Shown here one piece after another: positions 1-10,926 of a DNA stretch of 64,000 bases (the stretch's first letter is position 1; each line of letters starts with the position of its first letter). The position numbers and the translations under genes were made by a program. This DNA is from Tetrahymena elliotti 4EA (lineage: Eukaryota; Ciliophora; Oligohymenophorea; Hymenostomatida; Tetrahymenidae). Location: the NCBI GenBank assembly GCA_000231825.2, contig JH720353.1, forward strand, positions 367,993 through 431,992, written 5' to 3'. Below the pieces are notes generated by a model. The model made no database searches. It was not told the DNA's origin and saw nothing but the letters and a program-made list of their open reading frames with translations.

Positions 1-195
1 TATTAAAAATAGACCTATTTTCTGTAATAGCATTTATAGAAATATCAGCAAATTTTTCTAATGAATAAACCTAAACATTCTGTTAATTATATTTGATATT
101 GATAAACTTATTTTATCCCTCTAAGTTTAAATTCATCAGTTAATCCATCAATTCAAACCTTATTTAATTTTCCACATAATTACTCAAATAGTTGT
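1..195 (-). pseudogene. 3'-proximal fragment of the pepsin-like secreted family (copy 0)
   Basis: On the minus strand the first 70 bases read SLEKFADISINAITENRSIF, closely matching SIEKLSDISINAVAEDGSIF in the intact copy at 13420-14481. Just upstream, a different frame reads DEFKLRGIKQVYQYQ, which matches EEFKHQGIKYYYQEY of the same copy. The family match therefore continues but switches frame, so this copy is broken. The C-terminal end lies outside the window and could not be seen. No function is likely; it is a decayed member of the array that follows. Confidence 0.6.
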
Positions 196-217
196 TGCCA
201 CATTGAAAGTAATTATT

Positions 218-650
218 TATGTTAAACTCCTAAAATTTCACAAATTTCCTAAATTTGTTGAAGAATTAATTTATTTTGTTTTAAACATAAGCTCCTCAAT
301 TTAATATTTATGATTAAATTTATTGTGATAATAAGTCATTTTTTATCTTCATTAAAATTTTTGTTTATTAAGAGTATAAAAAATGATTTCTTTTAGACTC
401 TCAAAATATAGAAAAAAGATGAAGCATGATTAAAAGTATCTAATATCATATTTAGAAATATTTAAAAAAAAATATAATAATAACAATTATTTAAATTTAT
501 TAATGTTTGGATTAAAATAAATAGGGTAGGTAATCATATTCTAACAGAAAGTTGTATTTTTAGAAAAATTTTTATCTAAAAATTATGTATTGTATCAGAG
601 TATTAGGTTAGGCTAGTTTCATTTAGTTATTAAATACCTGTTTCTTTTTA
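218..650. repeat. Diverged duplicate of 12178-12490
   Basis: The stretch beginning with the motif aattaatttatttt and running through ttatcttcattaaaattt and gtaatcatattct is recognisably the same, in the same order and orientation, as 12178-12490. In both places it lies on the 5' side of a member of the minus-strand gene family. It is flanking DNA carried along in the duplications, and nothing coding was recognised in it. End points are approximate. Confidence 0.55.
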
Positions 651-737
651 AGTATTGATAATTTTTTACAAGACCATCATTTTAGTAATTTATTTGCCAT
701 CTTTCTGTGTTTCAGAGGAGTTGAAATATTTTTCTCA

Positions 738-1336
738 CCTCACCTTAGAAATATCGAACTGTTTAGAAAGGTTTAACATCTATAGATATTGAATCTAAAG
801 AGAATATTGATGAAGAAGAAGAGGATGAGTAAACATAAATAGAGAATGAAGTTGAAGAAAAAATAGTGCTTAATCCTGTATAAGATTTTCTATGAAAAAA
901 ATCTAAAATTTTTAATACTTACAATAAGAGATGTCTAACTATATGACTTAAAAGAAGAAAAATCCTTTAAATCCAAAACTTGATACCACTATTTGATGGG
1001 GCTCAACAATAGCAATGCTTTAAAGTTTAAAGCTCTGGTTTTTCATAGTTCCAAGCTCGAATCTAGCATTTAACCACACAGCTGCCAAGTTTTTGGTTTA
1101 GTTGGTTTAAGAAAATCTTACTATTAATTGATTGTTTTGTTGCTGTTGTTGTCTTTCTTCTTTTCTCTTCCTCTTTATTTTTGTAGGTTCAATCAGTATC
1201 TTAGTAAAAATTTAAAATGATTGGATAAAAACTATAAGAAATACCATCATATTTGAAAAAAAGTTATTTGCTTCTCAAAACTTCTAAGCAAAAAAACCTA
1301 AATAATTTTTATCTGGATAATATTTTATAAAAATGA
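738..1336 (+). pseudogene. Coding-like remnant or unresolved gene with acidic tract and one membrane segment
   Basis: Two blocks read as protein with TAA/TAG as Gln. The first (about 738-880) contains SIDIESKENIDEEEEDEQ, an acidic tract, and may end at a GT donor in cctgtataag. The second (about 955-1336) contains QSSGFSQFQARIQHLTTQ, then a hydrophobic segment ILLLIDCFVAVVVFLLF, and ends at a TGA at 1334-1336. The second block is richer in G+C than its surroundings. I could not join the blocks in phase with an obvious GT..AG intron, and in-frame TGA codons lie between them, so this may be a broken gene. I do not recognise the family. It could instead be a real two- or three-exon gene with unusual splice sites. 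Confidence 0.35.
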
Positions 1337-1648
1337 AATATCTAAATATTTCTAAAAGTTTCTATGAAATATAATAAATTAAATTTTTTCTATTTAAAAT
1401 TAAGTTTAATTCGAAGCAATATACTTTTTTTCATAAATGATGCAAAGTAATAAATTGCATTTTTTAATTTTGAGTTATATTCTTGCTTAAACTGAAAATT
1501 GATGAAGAAAAAAGTTATTCAAAATACTATTTTGTCTTAATTAAAAAATTCCCAATAAGATTTTTCAATTTTATAATTACCTAATCAGAAAAAAATCTCA
1601 ATTAATAAGCAAGCATTCTTCATGATTATTAGCTAAAAAATATAACTT

Positions 1649-1673
1649 AAAAGGTAATTACAGATTACCTTTT
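1649..1673. other. 10-bp stem-loop, with a counterpart at 9631-9656
   Basis: AAAAGGTAAT is followed after five bases by its exact complement ATTACCTTTT. In the duplicated segment at 9631-9656 the arms are AAAAGGCA and TGCCTTTT, so a T:A pair has become C:G with both sides changed. At 9.6 kb it lies just after the TGA of the plus-strand gene. It may be a 3' end or RNA-processing element, but its role is unknown. Confidence 0.45.
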
Positions 1674-1933
1674 TGAATTCTTATAAGATTTTTTTTTTGT
1701 TTTTTAAGCTTTAAATTTTAGAACTAAAATTAAAAAATTAAAAGTGAATTTCATTTAAAAAAATAATTAAATTATTTAATCTTGAATAGTTTAGTAATAA
1801 AAGAAAAAAAAGAAAACCTAAATTAAGTTTAAAAAAATTAAAAAGATAAAATGAACTGAGTTTGTTATATTTATAAAAATAAATTATTTTTTATATATAA
1901 ATACTTTATTTTTAAAAGAAATTATTAAATTTT

Positions 1934-2959
1934 TCATTAAGAATTTATTTTATTTTATTGTTTTTCAACAATCATTATTTTTTAGCTTGTAAAATCAAAT
2001 CCTACATAGTATGCCTAGAGGGCGGCATAACCAATACTGAAATTAGTAGTGTAGAATGTGGGATTAAGAAGTAATTGATAATATTCTTTGCTTATCTCTC
2101 TTGAATAATGCTCAGGTTTAAGAGTGATAGTAAAGATAGATCCATCTTCAGCAGTTAGATCAAGACTAATATCTTTAAGATTTTCAATTGAATTAACATA
2201 AAGAGAGTAATCATCTTCTGTGTAAGTATGTTGAATACCTTATACTTTAAATTCTTGGATGATAGAATAAAATGTGTAATATGGGATAGAGAGGAAGGGA
2301 TTGTTTATGCTAAAATTAACTGAACTACCACTATATAATTCTAAATCACCATAGGTAAGGTTTCCATTTGAGACAGCATAATATCCAGAATTCAAAGTGT
2401 AAGGTTTGAGGGTAGTAAATTGTTATCCTTGTTTAATCAAATAATAATTAGGATTTCCAATGTCAATACTTCCTGCATCAATTGTGAATTTAATATTTTA
2501 GATATCAACATAGAACTTCTTTTCTTAAATTAAACCTTATTCAAAGAGTTAATCAATAATATTATCATTTTTATCTTACTCTTTAATAAAGCAAAGGTCA
2601 CTTTAAGTAGAGACATTATGATTATCTAGAATAGTGTAATCAAGACTAGCTTAAATACGAGAGTAACCTAATATGAAATTAGATCTGAATTCTTACCCAT
2701 TTTTATAAAAAGGACTTCTTCCTAAATCTTCAGCTCCACTTTCAATGGCATATTTTTTGGTTTAAAAAACAGTATTTGAGCATTAACTCAAAGATGGCGT
2801 AAATTCGATTATTTTTCCAGATTCATCATAAATACGAATATAAGATTCACCTGAAGGATAAGTCCTGAAAGGAAGACTAACATTGGAGATACAAGAAACT
2901 CCACTCAGTAAGGTAAAAGATGCAAAAATAATTGCAATTAAAGACTTTCTGGCAATCAT
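1934..2959 (-). CDS. Secreted pepsin-fold-like protein, probable inactive protease (copy A)
   Basis: A single exon of 342 codons, open from ATG to TGA when TAA/TAG are read as Gln. The protein starts with a signal peptide (MIARKSLIAIIFASFTLLSG, then VSC). The family outline resembles eukaryotic pepsin-like (A1) aspartyl proteases. It has an N-terminal strand region, a central block around IIDQLFEQGLIQEKKFYVDI (compare the pepsin segment with Q-x-L-I), then GSIDIGNPNYYLI, and near the end YYVGFDFTSQKIMI, which resembles the pepsin-family pattern FYVVFDLENKQIGFA. Where the first DTGS motif should be the sequence reads TPSLSQCSNTVF, and the second DTGS region also lacks Asp. I therefore infer a secreted, catalytically dead protease-like protein, perhaps a binding protein or inhibitor. 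The fold assignment is inference from motifs only. The 5' and 3' flanks are shared with the other copies. Confidence 0.75.
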
Positions 2960-4384
2960 ACAATTTTTTTATTAATTAATTTTTAAATTGATTTATTATG
3001 AAGATTTGTTTCAGCAAATTTGTTTATTTTTAAGGTGTAATGAGCTAGAAAGTGAAAATATTAATTTATCAAAAATAATTAGATTTAGAACTGTTTCTGA
3101 TATTATTCTTTTATACTATAATTTAATTTGTTCATGATTTTTCAGAATTCAATTTTAGAAGTTTTATTGAATTCAAAATTTTACCTCAAATTTCAAATCT
3201 CTTTTTCTAAACAATTTTTCTTAAAATATTTTTATTTCATTTATCAAACAAATATAATTGTTTTTATAAAATATTTAAAAAATTTTTTAGTTTTAAGTAT
3301 TCCTTTTTTGTTTTAATAAGTGAATAATAATTTTTTAATTATGATTCTTCAAATTAATCAATCAGATAATATATAAAATTTATAATTAATAATTAATAAA
3401 TTCATACTTTTTTCTTTTACAATAAATTCAATAAAAGAATCTTAATTTCTTTATTATATTAGGAAACATAAATCGCCTAAAATTTTTATTGTCCAGAGAA
3501 TAGTATTCATTTTTATAATATAATTAACAAAGATGATGCATTACATGTGTTGTTGGGAGATAATATACAAAGTTCTCAAATATATAAGAAATCATCTTAG
3601 CAGAAAAGACTTAAAAAATCATTTCATTGAAAAAATCTTATTTCCCAATAATCTTAAAAAAAATGTTAAAATTATATAAGAATAAACAAATGAATTTTAT
3701 ATAAAAGAAAGAAAATGTAAATAATTATTAATAATGTAATATCGGAAATTTTTTTGAAACTAGACAGACAGACAATAACTAGCTTTACAATATAATTAAC
3801 CTTTTCTTTTTTTGCTTGATAAAAACTTTAAAAAATCATATTTGGAAAAGGATAATTGATCTCTGTATTATCTTCTTAAATTTAAATAACTTACTCATTT
3901 TTTTTTAATTCATTTTAAATAATATAACACATCTAAAATTATCTAAAACTTTGTTTAAAATGAAATAAACCCTATGTTTCTTTTTATCTCTAAGTTTTCA
4001 TGTAGAGATAAGCTTTATTGTTTACTAAAGTTAATTATTTCTTAGTTTTTTTATATTTTTTATGATTCAGGTTTTTTAGATTTTTTTAATTAGAAACAAA
4101 TGGAGAAAAAATGTATTCTCATTACTAGTCTAAATTAAATAAGCCTCAAAAATATGTTTAAATTTTATAATTTATCTTTTAAAGTTCAACCTATCTCATA
4201 AATCTAGAAATGTTAATTAATAAATTATCTTCTTCAACTTTTGCTCCAAAAGATATTAAATAAGGATTTTTTTCATTAAAATAAGATTTTTTTTTGACTG
4301 AAACCAAAATAAAAAATTTTGTTTAATTTTTTTTCACCTGGTTTTTTGGTGTTTATTTATTTTTTTTTTTTATACATAATAAAT

Positions 4385-6880
4385 AATGTATATTTTTAAA
4401 TTATTTAATCTTGAATAGTTTAGTAAGAAAAGAAAACTTAAAATAAGTTTAAAAAAAGATTAAAAAGATAAAATGAACTGAGTTTGTTATGTTTATAAAA
4501 ATAAATTATTCTTTATATATAAATACTTTATTTTTATAGAATTGATAAAAATTTAATCATTAAGAATTTATTTTATTTTATTGTTTTTCAAGAATCATTA
4601 CTTTTTGGCTTTTAAAATCAAATCCTACGTAGTATGCCTAGAGAGCAGCATAGCCAATAGTGACAGTATTAGTGGAAAATGTTGGATAAAGAAGTAATTG
4701 ATATTTTCCATTGCTTATCTTTCTTGAATAATGCTCAGGTTTAAGAGTGATAGTATAGATAGATTCATCTTCAGCAATTACATCAAGATGAATATCTTAA
4801 AGACTTTAAATTGAATTTACATAAGTATTATATCTGTTAGGACCTATGTTCAATAGAATACCTTATGCCTCAAATTCTTACTAGAGAGGATATATTACCT
4901 AATTTGAGACCATGAGGAAGGGATATTCTAAACTAAACTTAACTGAACTTCCACCAACTAATTATAAATCACCATAGGTGAGGTTTAAATTTGAGTCAAC
5001 ACAATATTAAGAAAGCTAAGAGACAGGTTTGAGGGTAGTAAATTATTATCCTTGTTTAATCAAAGAATAATTAGGATCACCAATATCAATACTTCCTGCT
5101 TGAGTGTTGTGTTAAATATGTTTTACATCAATGTAGAACTTCTTTTCATAAATTAATCCTTATTTAAAGAGTTAGTCAATAATATTATCATTTTTATCTA
5201 AGTATTTAATAAAACAAAGCTCACTAAAAGCAACTTAATCCTTATTATCGAAAACAGTGTAATTAAGACTAGCTTAAATACGAGAGTTACCCAATAAGAA
5301 ATTAGATCTGAATTGTTACCCATTTTTATAAAAAGGACTTCTGCCTAAATCTTCAGCCCCACTTTCAATGGCATGTCTTTAGGTCTACAAAACAGTATTT
5401 GTACAGTAACTCTCTAAGAAGGGAGTAAATTTAATTAAATTTCCAGATTCTTCATAAATAGGAATATAAGATCCATCTGAAGGATAAAATCTTAAAGGAA
5501 GGCTAACACTGCAGATACAAGAAACTCCACTCAATAAGGCAAAAGAGACAAAAATAATTGCAATTAAAGGCTTTGTGGTAATCATAAAATTTTTTGTTAA
5601 TTAATTTTTAATTTAATTTACTATGAAGATTTGTTTCAGTAAGTTTGTTTATTTTTAAGGTGTATGCATTAGAAAGCGAAAATAGTAATTGATCAAAAAT
5701 TATTAGAATTAGAAATGTTTCTGATATTATTCTTTTATATTTTATTAATTTGTTAGATGATTTTTCCCAATTCAATTTTAGAAGTTTTATTGAATGCAAA
5801 ATTTTACCTCAAATTTCAAATCTCTTTTTAAAACAATTTTTTTCTAAAAATAATTTTATTTCATTAATCAAGCAAATCTAATTGTATTTTAAAAAATTTG
5901 TTCATTTTAAACTTTCCTTTTTTCTTTTTGTATATGCGAATAATAATTTTTTAATTATCACTCTTCAAATTAATCAGATAATAGATAAAATTTACACTTA
6001 ATAAATCATACTTTTTTCTTTTACAATAAATTTAATAAAAGAATCTAATTTCTCTATTATATTAGGAGCTTCAATCACCTAAAATTTTTATTATTAGGAG
6101 AAAACTATTCATATTAGTCAATTAACAAAGATAATGTATTTATTTATGTTCTTAGGAGATAATATCCTAAATTTTCAAACATCAACAAAGTCATCTTAAA
6201 AAAATCATTTCATTGAAAAAATTTTATTTCCCAATTATCTCAAAAAAAAAAATGTTAAAATTATATAAGAATAAACAAATGATTTAATATAAAAGAAACA
6301 AAATGTAAATAATTAATAATATCTTACCTGAAATTTCAAAGAAAGTAGCAGATAATAACTAATTTTACAATATAATTAGCCTATTCTTTTTTTGCTTGAT
6401 AATAACTTTAAAAAAATCATATTTGTTATTTCATCTTTATATAATCTTCATATATTTAAATAAACTTTTACATTTTTTCTGATTAATTTTAAATAATATA
6501 ACACATCTAAAAGTATCTAAAACTTTGTTTAAAATGAAATAAAATCTTTGTTTCTTTCTATTTCGAAGTTTTCATGGTAAAGATAAACTTTATTGTTTGA
6601 TAAAGTTAAATATTTCTTTGTTTTTTTATCTTATTTAATTTCAGGTTTTTTAGTCTATTTTAAATTGGAAACAAATGGAGTAAAAAGTTGTTCTCAATAC
6701 TTTTTAGCCTAAATTAAAATAAAAATAAGCTTCAAAAAATGTTTAAATTTTGTAATTTACCTTATTAGTATTAATCTAGAAATCTTAATTAATAAATTTA
6801 CATGCTTCATACTTTTACTTAAAAAGACATTAAATAAGAATTTTTTTCATTAAAATAAAAAAATAAAAAATTGTTTAAAA
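4385..6880. repeat. Segmental duplication unit B
   Basis: This unit matches units A and D from the motif ttaatcttgaatagtttag, just 3' of the gene, through copy B and about 1.3 kb of 5' flank, ending near the block cattaaataagaattttttt. It starts later on the 3' side than units A and D and lacks the hairpin block. The flank 5586-6880 contains no convincing gene; short standard-code frames there lie in duplicated AT-rich DNA. End points are approximate. Confidence 0.7.
4557..5585 (-). CDS. Secreted pepsin-fold-like protein, probable inactive protease (copy B)
   Basis: A single exon of 343 codons, ending at TGA on the minus strand. The signal peptide is MITTKPLIAIIFVSFALLSG followed by VSC. The mature start SVSLPLRFYPSDGSYIPIY parallels copies A, D and E. 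The C-terminal block AYYVGFDFKSQKVMILEKQ is nearly identical to copy A. At the expected position of the first catalytic Asp motif it reads TPFLESYCTNTVL, with no DTG. The start is fixed by alignment with the other copies. It probably arose with copy A by segmental duplication: their starts are 2626 bp apart. Function is unknown; a secreted non-catalytic protease homologue is my inference. I did not translate every codon of the middle, but total length and both ends are in frame. Confidence 0.7.
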
Positions 6881-7035
6881 AAACATGATAAGTAAGCTTT
6901 CGAAAATGATTTTAAAAATTATATAATTGCAAACATTATGTTTATTAATGTAAAAAATATTCTTGCATATATATTTAGTTTATTATAATTTTTCATTCAT
7001 AAATAAATGTACTGTTTTGTGCTTTTTCAGTAATC

Positions 7036-7990
7036 TCATTGATTGATAAAATTAAAACCTACATAGTAAGATCACATAGCTGAATAGCCAACAATAGTAC
7101 TATAATAGAATGAAGGCTTAATAAATAATTAATAATAATTTTCATTAACCCTTTTTGATTATTGCTGAGGTTTAATTTTAATTTTAAAGACTGATTCATT
7201 TTTAGCAATAGAATTTACTATAATATCTCTAAGTTTTTTAATTGAATTTAAGAAGGTGATCATTATTTGGTTGATAAATATGATAAATTCCTTAATTCTT
7301 GAGATCTTTTCAAATAATGTTAAAAGAATCCAAAGAAATAGTAATAAAGGGGTCACTTAAACTAAAAGCAGTAGAATTAACACCTCCTAATTAGATATTA
7401 CCATACTTTAAATTTCCATTTTATTCTGCATAATAGCGAAGGTTAACACTTTTATGTTTTAGTTAAGTGAAGGATTATCCTTATTTAATGAGATTTTAGT
7501 TAGGGTTAACAAGTTCAATGCTTCCAATAACTGATTATTGTTAGTTAGATATAGAACTTTTGTGAATCTATCAATCCTTATCTAAAGAGGTCTTCAACAA
7601 AATTGCACTCTTACTATTTCCAGATTATTTCATAAAGTAAATTGAATTTTATGGTTTTCCATCATTATCAGATATAGTTAATATAATTCACCTTTTTTAG
7701 ATTCATCAAATTTGAAAAGAGCTATTTTCACTTCCAAAAGAATAATAATAACTTTTTTTCAACACTGTCAGATCCACATTCTCTAAAGTAATTGCTATCT
7801 ATCTTGAGGATGTTTGAGCAGAAATCACCTTAGTTAGGTATAACCTTAATCTCAAAACCAAGTTCTGTCACAATTTTGATGCTTACTTAATCTTGCATTT
7901 TTAAAATGGAATGAAGAAAAATTTCACTTCCATATTTTGTATTAAATTTTATTTAAATTTGAGGAAGGAAATAAATTTTAGCTTGCATAT
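7036..7990 (-). pseudogene. Broken copy of the pepsin-like secreted family (copy C)
   Basis: Family blocks appear in order on the minus strand but in shifting frames. They include DFCSNILKIDSNYFRECGSD (N-terminal Cys block), then SIELVNPNQNLIKQGQSFTQ (compare SIDIGNPNYYLIKQG in copy A), NGNLKYGNIQLGG, SDPFITISLDSFNII, SIKKLRDIIVNSIAKNESVF and YYVGFNFINQ. A TGA interrupts the first block near its end, and another falls directly after SFNII. At least two frame changes separate the blocks, one between SFNII.. and SIKKL... No signal peptide or start codon could be found. It is the most diverged of the long copies and its flanks do not match units A, B and D, so it is probably an older duplicate that has died. 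Confidence 0.75.
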
Positions 7991-8415
7991 TGCAAATCAC
8001 AATTTTTTCTAAAGTAACTCACTTTCTAGAAAAAATCTAGGTTCTTGAAAGAAAAAATTTTGATTAAAGAAATACACCCAAAAGTCAAAGAAAAATATTT
8101 GTAAAAGAATTATTGATTTAATAGTTTTGCCTTACTTAATTTATTTTTAATTCTGATAACAATTAATTTAATAAAAGAAATAAATGTTAAATTCATGAAA
8201 GTCTAGGAATAAATTTTTCCTTGAAAGTTTTGTTTTTTTATTTGATAAGCTGGTTAAAAACTCAATTAAGAAGCAGAAAAATCTAGAATAGCAATATTAA
8301 ACATATTAAAGCTGATAATTATTAAAACTAAAATATTTTAATTAAAAAAAATTTGTATTTATTTTCAATCTGTTATCTAAATTACCTTCTTTAAAATTGA
8401 AATTTTTTTCTTAGA

Positions 8416-9605
8416 ATGGGCAAAATTTAAAGTCTTTGTGTGAATGAATTTGTCTTATTTTATTTGATATTATCTATAGCTAGCTTTTACATGTTTTTCA
8501 TACAAATACAAGTAAAACCCACAATATAAATAATAGCATAAAATTCTAAAACATAGATCAAGATATCAATAACATAAAAGTGTTATTCTAAAAAATATTA
8601 AAATCAAACCTATTTTAAGAAACTAATAATGATGTAAAAGATCTTGAAAATTAAGTTAAAGAAAAAGTTGGAGAAATAGTGAACTATGGTTATGATAAAA
8701 CTAAAGAAGTTATTGCAACTGAAAAGTTTAATGATGGAACAGTTATTAGGACATCTAATATGTTATAATTAAGTCAAAATATTGAGAATCATATAGTTGA
8801 AACTGAAAATTTAAAACAGTAATAATTAATTATAAATCAGAAATAAAATAAAATAAAGTAGTTTAAAATAAAACTAAGATTAGAAAATTTCTATTTATGA
8901 ATTACTAGTATAAAAAAATTTAGTAATTTTGTTTTTGCTTATTTTTATATAAATTTTATTTTTCTAGGAAGAATATATTCAGTAATAAAGAACTTTTACA
9001 ATAGTTTTAGGTAGATAGAGAGCTTCTACCATAAAAATAAATATGTAAAAAATATAAAATTTCTTAATATAAGATTAATAAATATTTTATAAAATAATTC
9101 ACAATTAGAGAAAATTTAAGAGTAAAATAATCAATCATAAATGTCCATTTAATAATCATAGAAAAATGAAGATGAAGATTAATAGAATGATAAATCATTA
9201 ATTAATTATCTTAATTAAAAAAATAACTACTCATTATCAATAATAAAAAAACAAACAGAAAGGGGAAAAATTATTCTAGAATCAGTAAAAGAATAAATAA
9301 TTTAAAAACCAAAACCAATCCAATAAAATATTATTTAATAAGTAGAATTATAATCAAGATTAAGACCAAACAAAATGTTTTATCCCAAAAAATAAGATTC
9401 AAAAATGAATTATGTATCCACTTTATCATAGGAATTGATGAAGATTAATAAAGATAATTTATTTAATGAATTTATCTTAAAAATTTAGATAATTTCTGTT
9501 TTATATAAGAATAATATTGTATGGTTCTTGCTATATTCAGTAAAACAAATACTATTTTTCAATTTACCTAATCAGGTAACATCTTCAATTAAAAAAGTTT
9601 CTTGA
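8416..9605 (+). CDS. Unrecognised Lys/Gln-rich protein with a possible N-terminal membrane anchor (structure unresolved)
   Basis: Three coding-like stretches lie in order. From an ATG at 8416 a frame reads MGKIQSLCVNEFVLFYLILS and continues hydrophobic, a likely signal anchor. A second frame, about 8600-8890, reads KDLENQVKEKVGEIVNYGYD and on through EVIATEKFNDGTVIRTSNML. After a probable intron ending in tttttctag near 8966, a third stretch runs without TGA to 9603-9605, with KQTERGKIILESVKEQIIQK and a hydrophobic KNNIVWFLLYSVKQILFF near its end. The change of frame between the first and second stretches has no clear GT..AG explanation, so either an intron was missed or the gene is damaged. 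I do not recognise the family. The 3' end lies in the block duplicated at 1540. Confidence 0.45.
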
Positions 9606-9630
9606 TGATTATTGCTTTAAACTTAAACTT

Positions 9631-9656
9631 AAAAGGCAATTAAATAAGTGCCTTTT
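9631..9656. other. Stem-loop just downstream of a TGA stop, counterpart of 1649-1673
   Basis: The arms AAAAGGCA and TGCCTTTT are exact complements separated by ten bases, 26 bases after the stop codon of the plus-strand gene. Compared with the other copy one base pair has changed on both sides (T:A to C:G). It may be an RNA 3'-end structure; this is inference from two copies only. Confidence 0.45.
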
Positions 9657-9845
9657 GGGACAAGTTTTTTTTTTTAAGTTTTTACTTTGAAAACTAAAAT
9701 TAAAAAATTAAAAGTTAATTTAGTTTAAAAAAAATAATAACTTATTTTTAATTTATTTAATCATATTCATAATAAAAAAACTAAAAAATAAGTTTAAAAA
9801 AGATGAAAAAATAAAATGAACTGAGTTTGCTATGTTTATAAAAAT

Positions 9846-9919
9846 AAATTATTCTTTATATATAAATACTTTATTTTTATAGAAATTATTCTTTATATAT
9901 AAATACTTTATTTTTGTAG
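9846..9919. repeat. Tandem 37-bp direct repeat, two units
   Basis: Two units of 37 bp (9846-9882 and 9883-9919), each starting aaattattctttatata, follow each other and differ by one base. Units A and B have only one such unit at the same place 3' of the gene, so this is a local duplication within unit D. Confidence 0.8.
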
Positions 9920-9935
9920 AAATTATTAAATTTTA

Positions 9936-10926
9936 TCATTAAGAATTTATTTTATTTTGTTGTTTCTCAACAATCATAACTTTTTGTTTTTTAAAATCAA
10001 ATCCTACATAGTATGCTTAGAGAGAAGCATAACCAATACTGACATTACTAGAGTAGAATGTGGGATAAAGAAGTAATTGATATTTTCCATTACTTAACTT
10101 TCTTGAATAATGCTCAGGTTTAAGAGTGATAATAAAGTCAGACCCATCTTCAGCAGTTAAACTTATACTAATATCTTTAAGATTTTAGATTGAATTAACA
10201 TAAAGAGAGTAATTATCTTGAGCTGTGTAAGTATATTGAATACCTTATACCTGAAATTCTTNNNNNNNNNNNNNNNNNNNNNNNNNNNNNNNNNNNNNNN
10301 NNNNNNNNNNNNNNNNNNNNNNNNNNNNNNNNNNNNNNNNNNNNNNNNNNNNNNNNNNNNNNNNNNNNNNNNNNNNNNNNNNNNNNNNNNNNNNNNNNNN
10401 NNNNNNNNNNNNNNNNNNNNNNNNNNNNNNNNNNNNNNNNNNNNNNNNNNNNNNNNNNNNNNNNNNNNNNNNNNNNNNNNNNNNNNTTTTCATCAATTAA
10501 TCCTTATTTAAAGAGTTAGTCAATAATATTATCATTTTTTGTTTGCTCTTTAATAAAACAAAGTTAGCTTTAAGTAGAGGAATTATCATTATCAAGAATA
10601 GTGTAATCAAGAGTAGCTTAAATATGAGAGTTACCCAATAAGAAATTAGATCTGAATTCTTATCCATTTTCATAAAAAGGACTTATTCCTAAATCTTCAG
10701 CTCCACATTCATATGCATCGCTCTTGGTTTAGAAAACAGTGTTTGAGCAGTAACTCAAGGAGGGTGTAAATTAAACTTAGCATCCAGATTTTTCATCAAT
10801 AGGAATATAAGTCTAATCTGAAGGATAAATTCTTAAAGGAAGGCGAACACTGGAGATGCAAGAAACACCACTCCATAAAGCAAAAGATGCAAAAATAATT
10901 GCAATTAAAGACTTTCTGGCAATCAT
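9936..10926 (-). CDS. Secreted pepsin-fold-like protein, probable inactive protease (copy D), interrupted by assembly gap
   Basis: Start at 10924-10926 and TGA at 9936-9938 correspond to copies A and B. The signal peptide begins MIARKSLIAIIFASFALWSG and the C-terminal block again reads YYVGFDF. The middle is replaced by N (10262-10486). As written the span is 991 bases, which is not a multiple of three, but comparison with copy A suggests about 38 bases more in the gap. This would give a total of 1029, exactly the length of copy B, so the gene is probably intact in the organism. Neither of the two pepsin catalytic Asp motifs can be confirmed. The N-terminal one is replaced by a Cys/Ser/Asn block as in the other copies; the second falls in or near the gap. 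Confidence 0.6.
10262..10486. other. Assembly gap of 225 N inside copy D
   Basis: A run of N. From the position of matching landmarks in copy A (2256 and 2521), the true gap should be close to 263 bases, so the N count looks like an estimate. Assembly probably failed here because the family copies are so alike. Confidence 0.95.

Larger units (their letters stand above)
1540..4340. repeat. Segmental duplication unit A (partner 9540-12180)
   Basis: From a short hairpin region near 1540, through family copy A, and about 1.4 kb beyond its 5' end, the sequence matches 9540-12180 in order and orientation. Landmarks include the motif ttacctaatcag, the string aaaatgaactgagtttg just 3' of the gene, and the 5'-flank blocks around 3140 and 11100. 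The 5' flank, 2960-4340, carries no recognisable gene; the short frame at 3128-3316 lies in this duplicated non-coding DNA and is not conserved as protein in the other units. End points are approximate. Confidence 0.7.

Noticed and set aside
1005..1090. Possible tRNA, because of a tcgaatc motif resembling a T-loop
   Set aside because: The five bases on either side of the motif do not pair on either strand, and no anticodon or acceptor stem fits.
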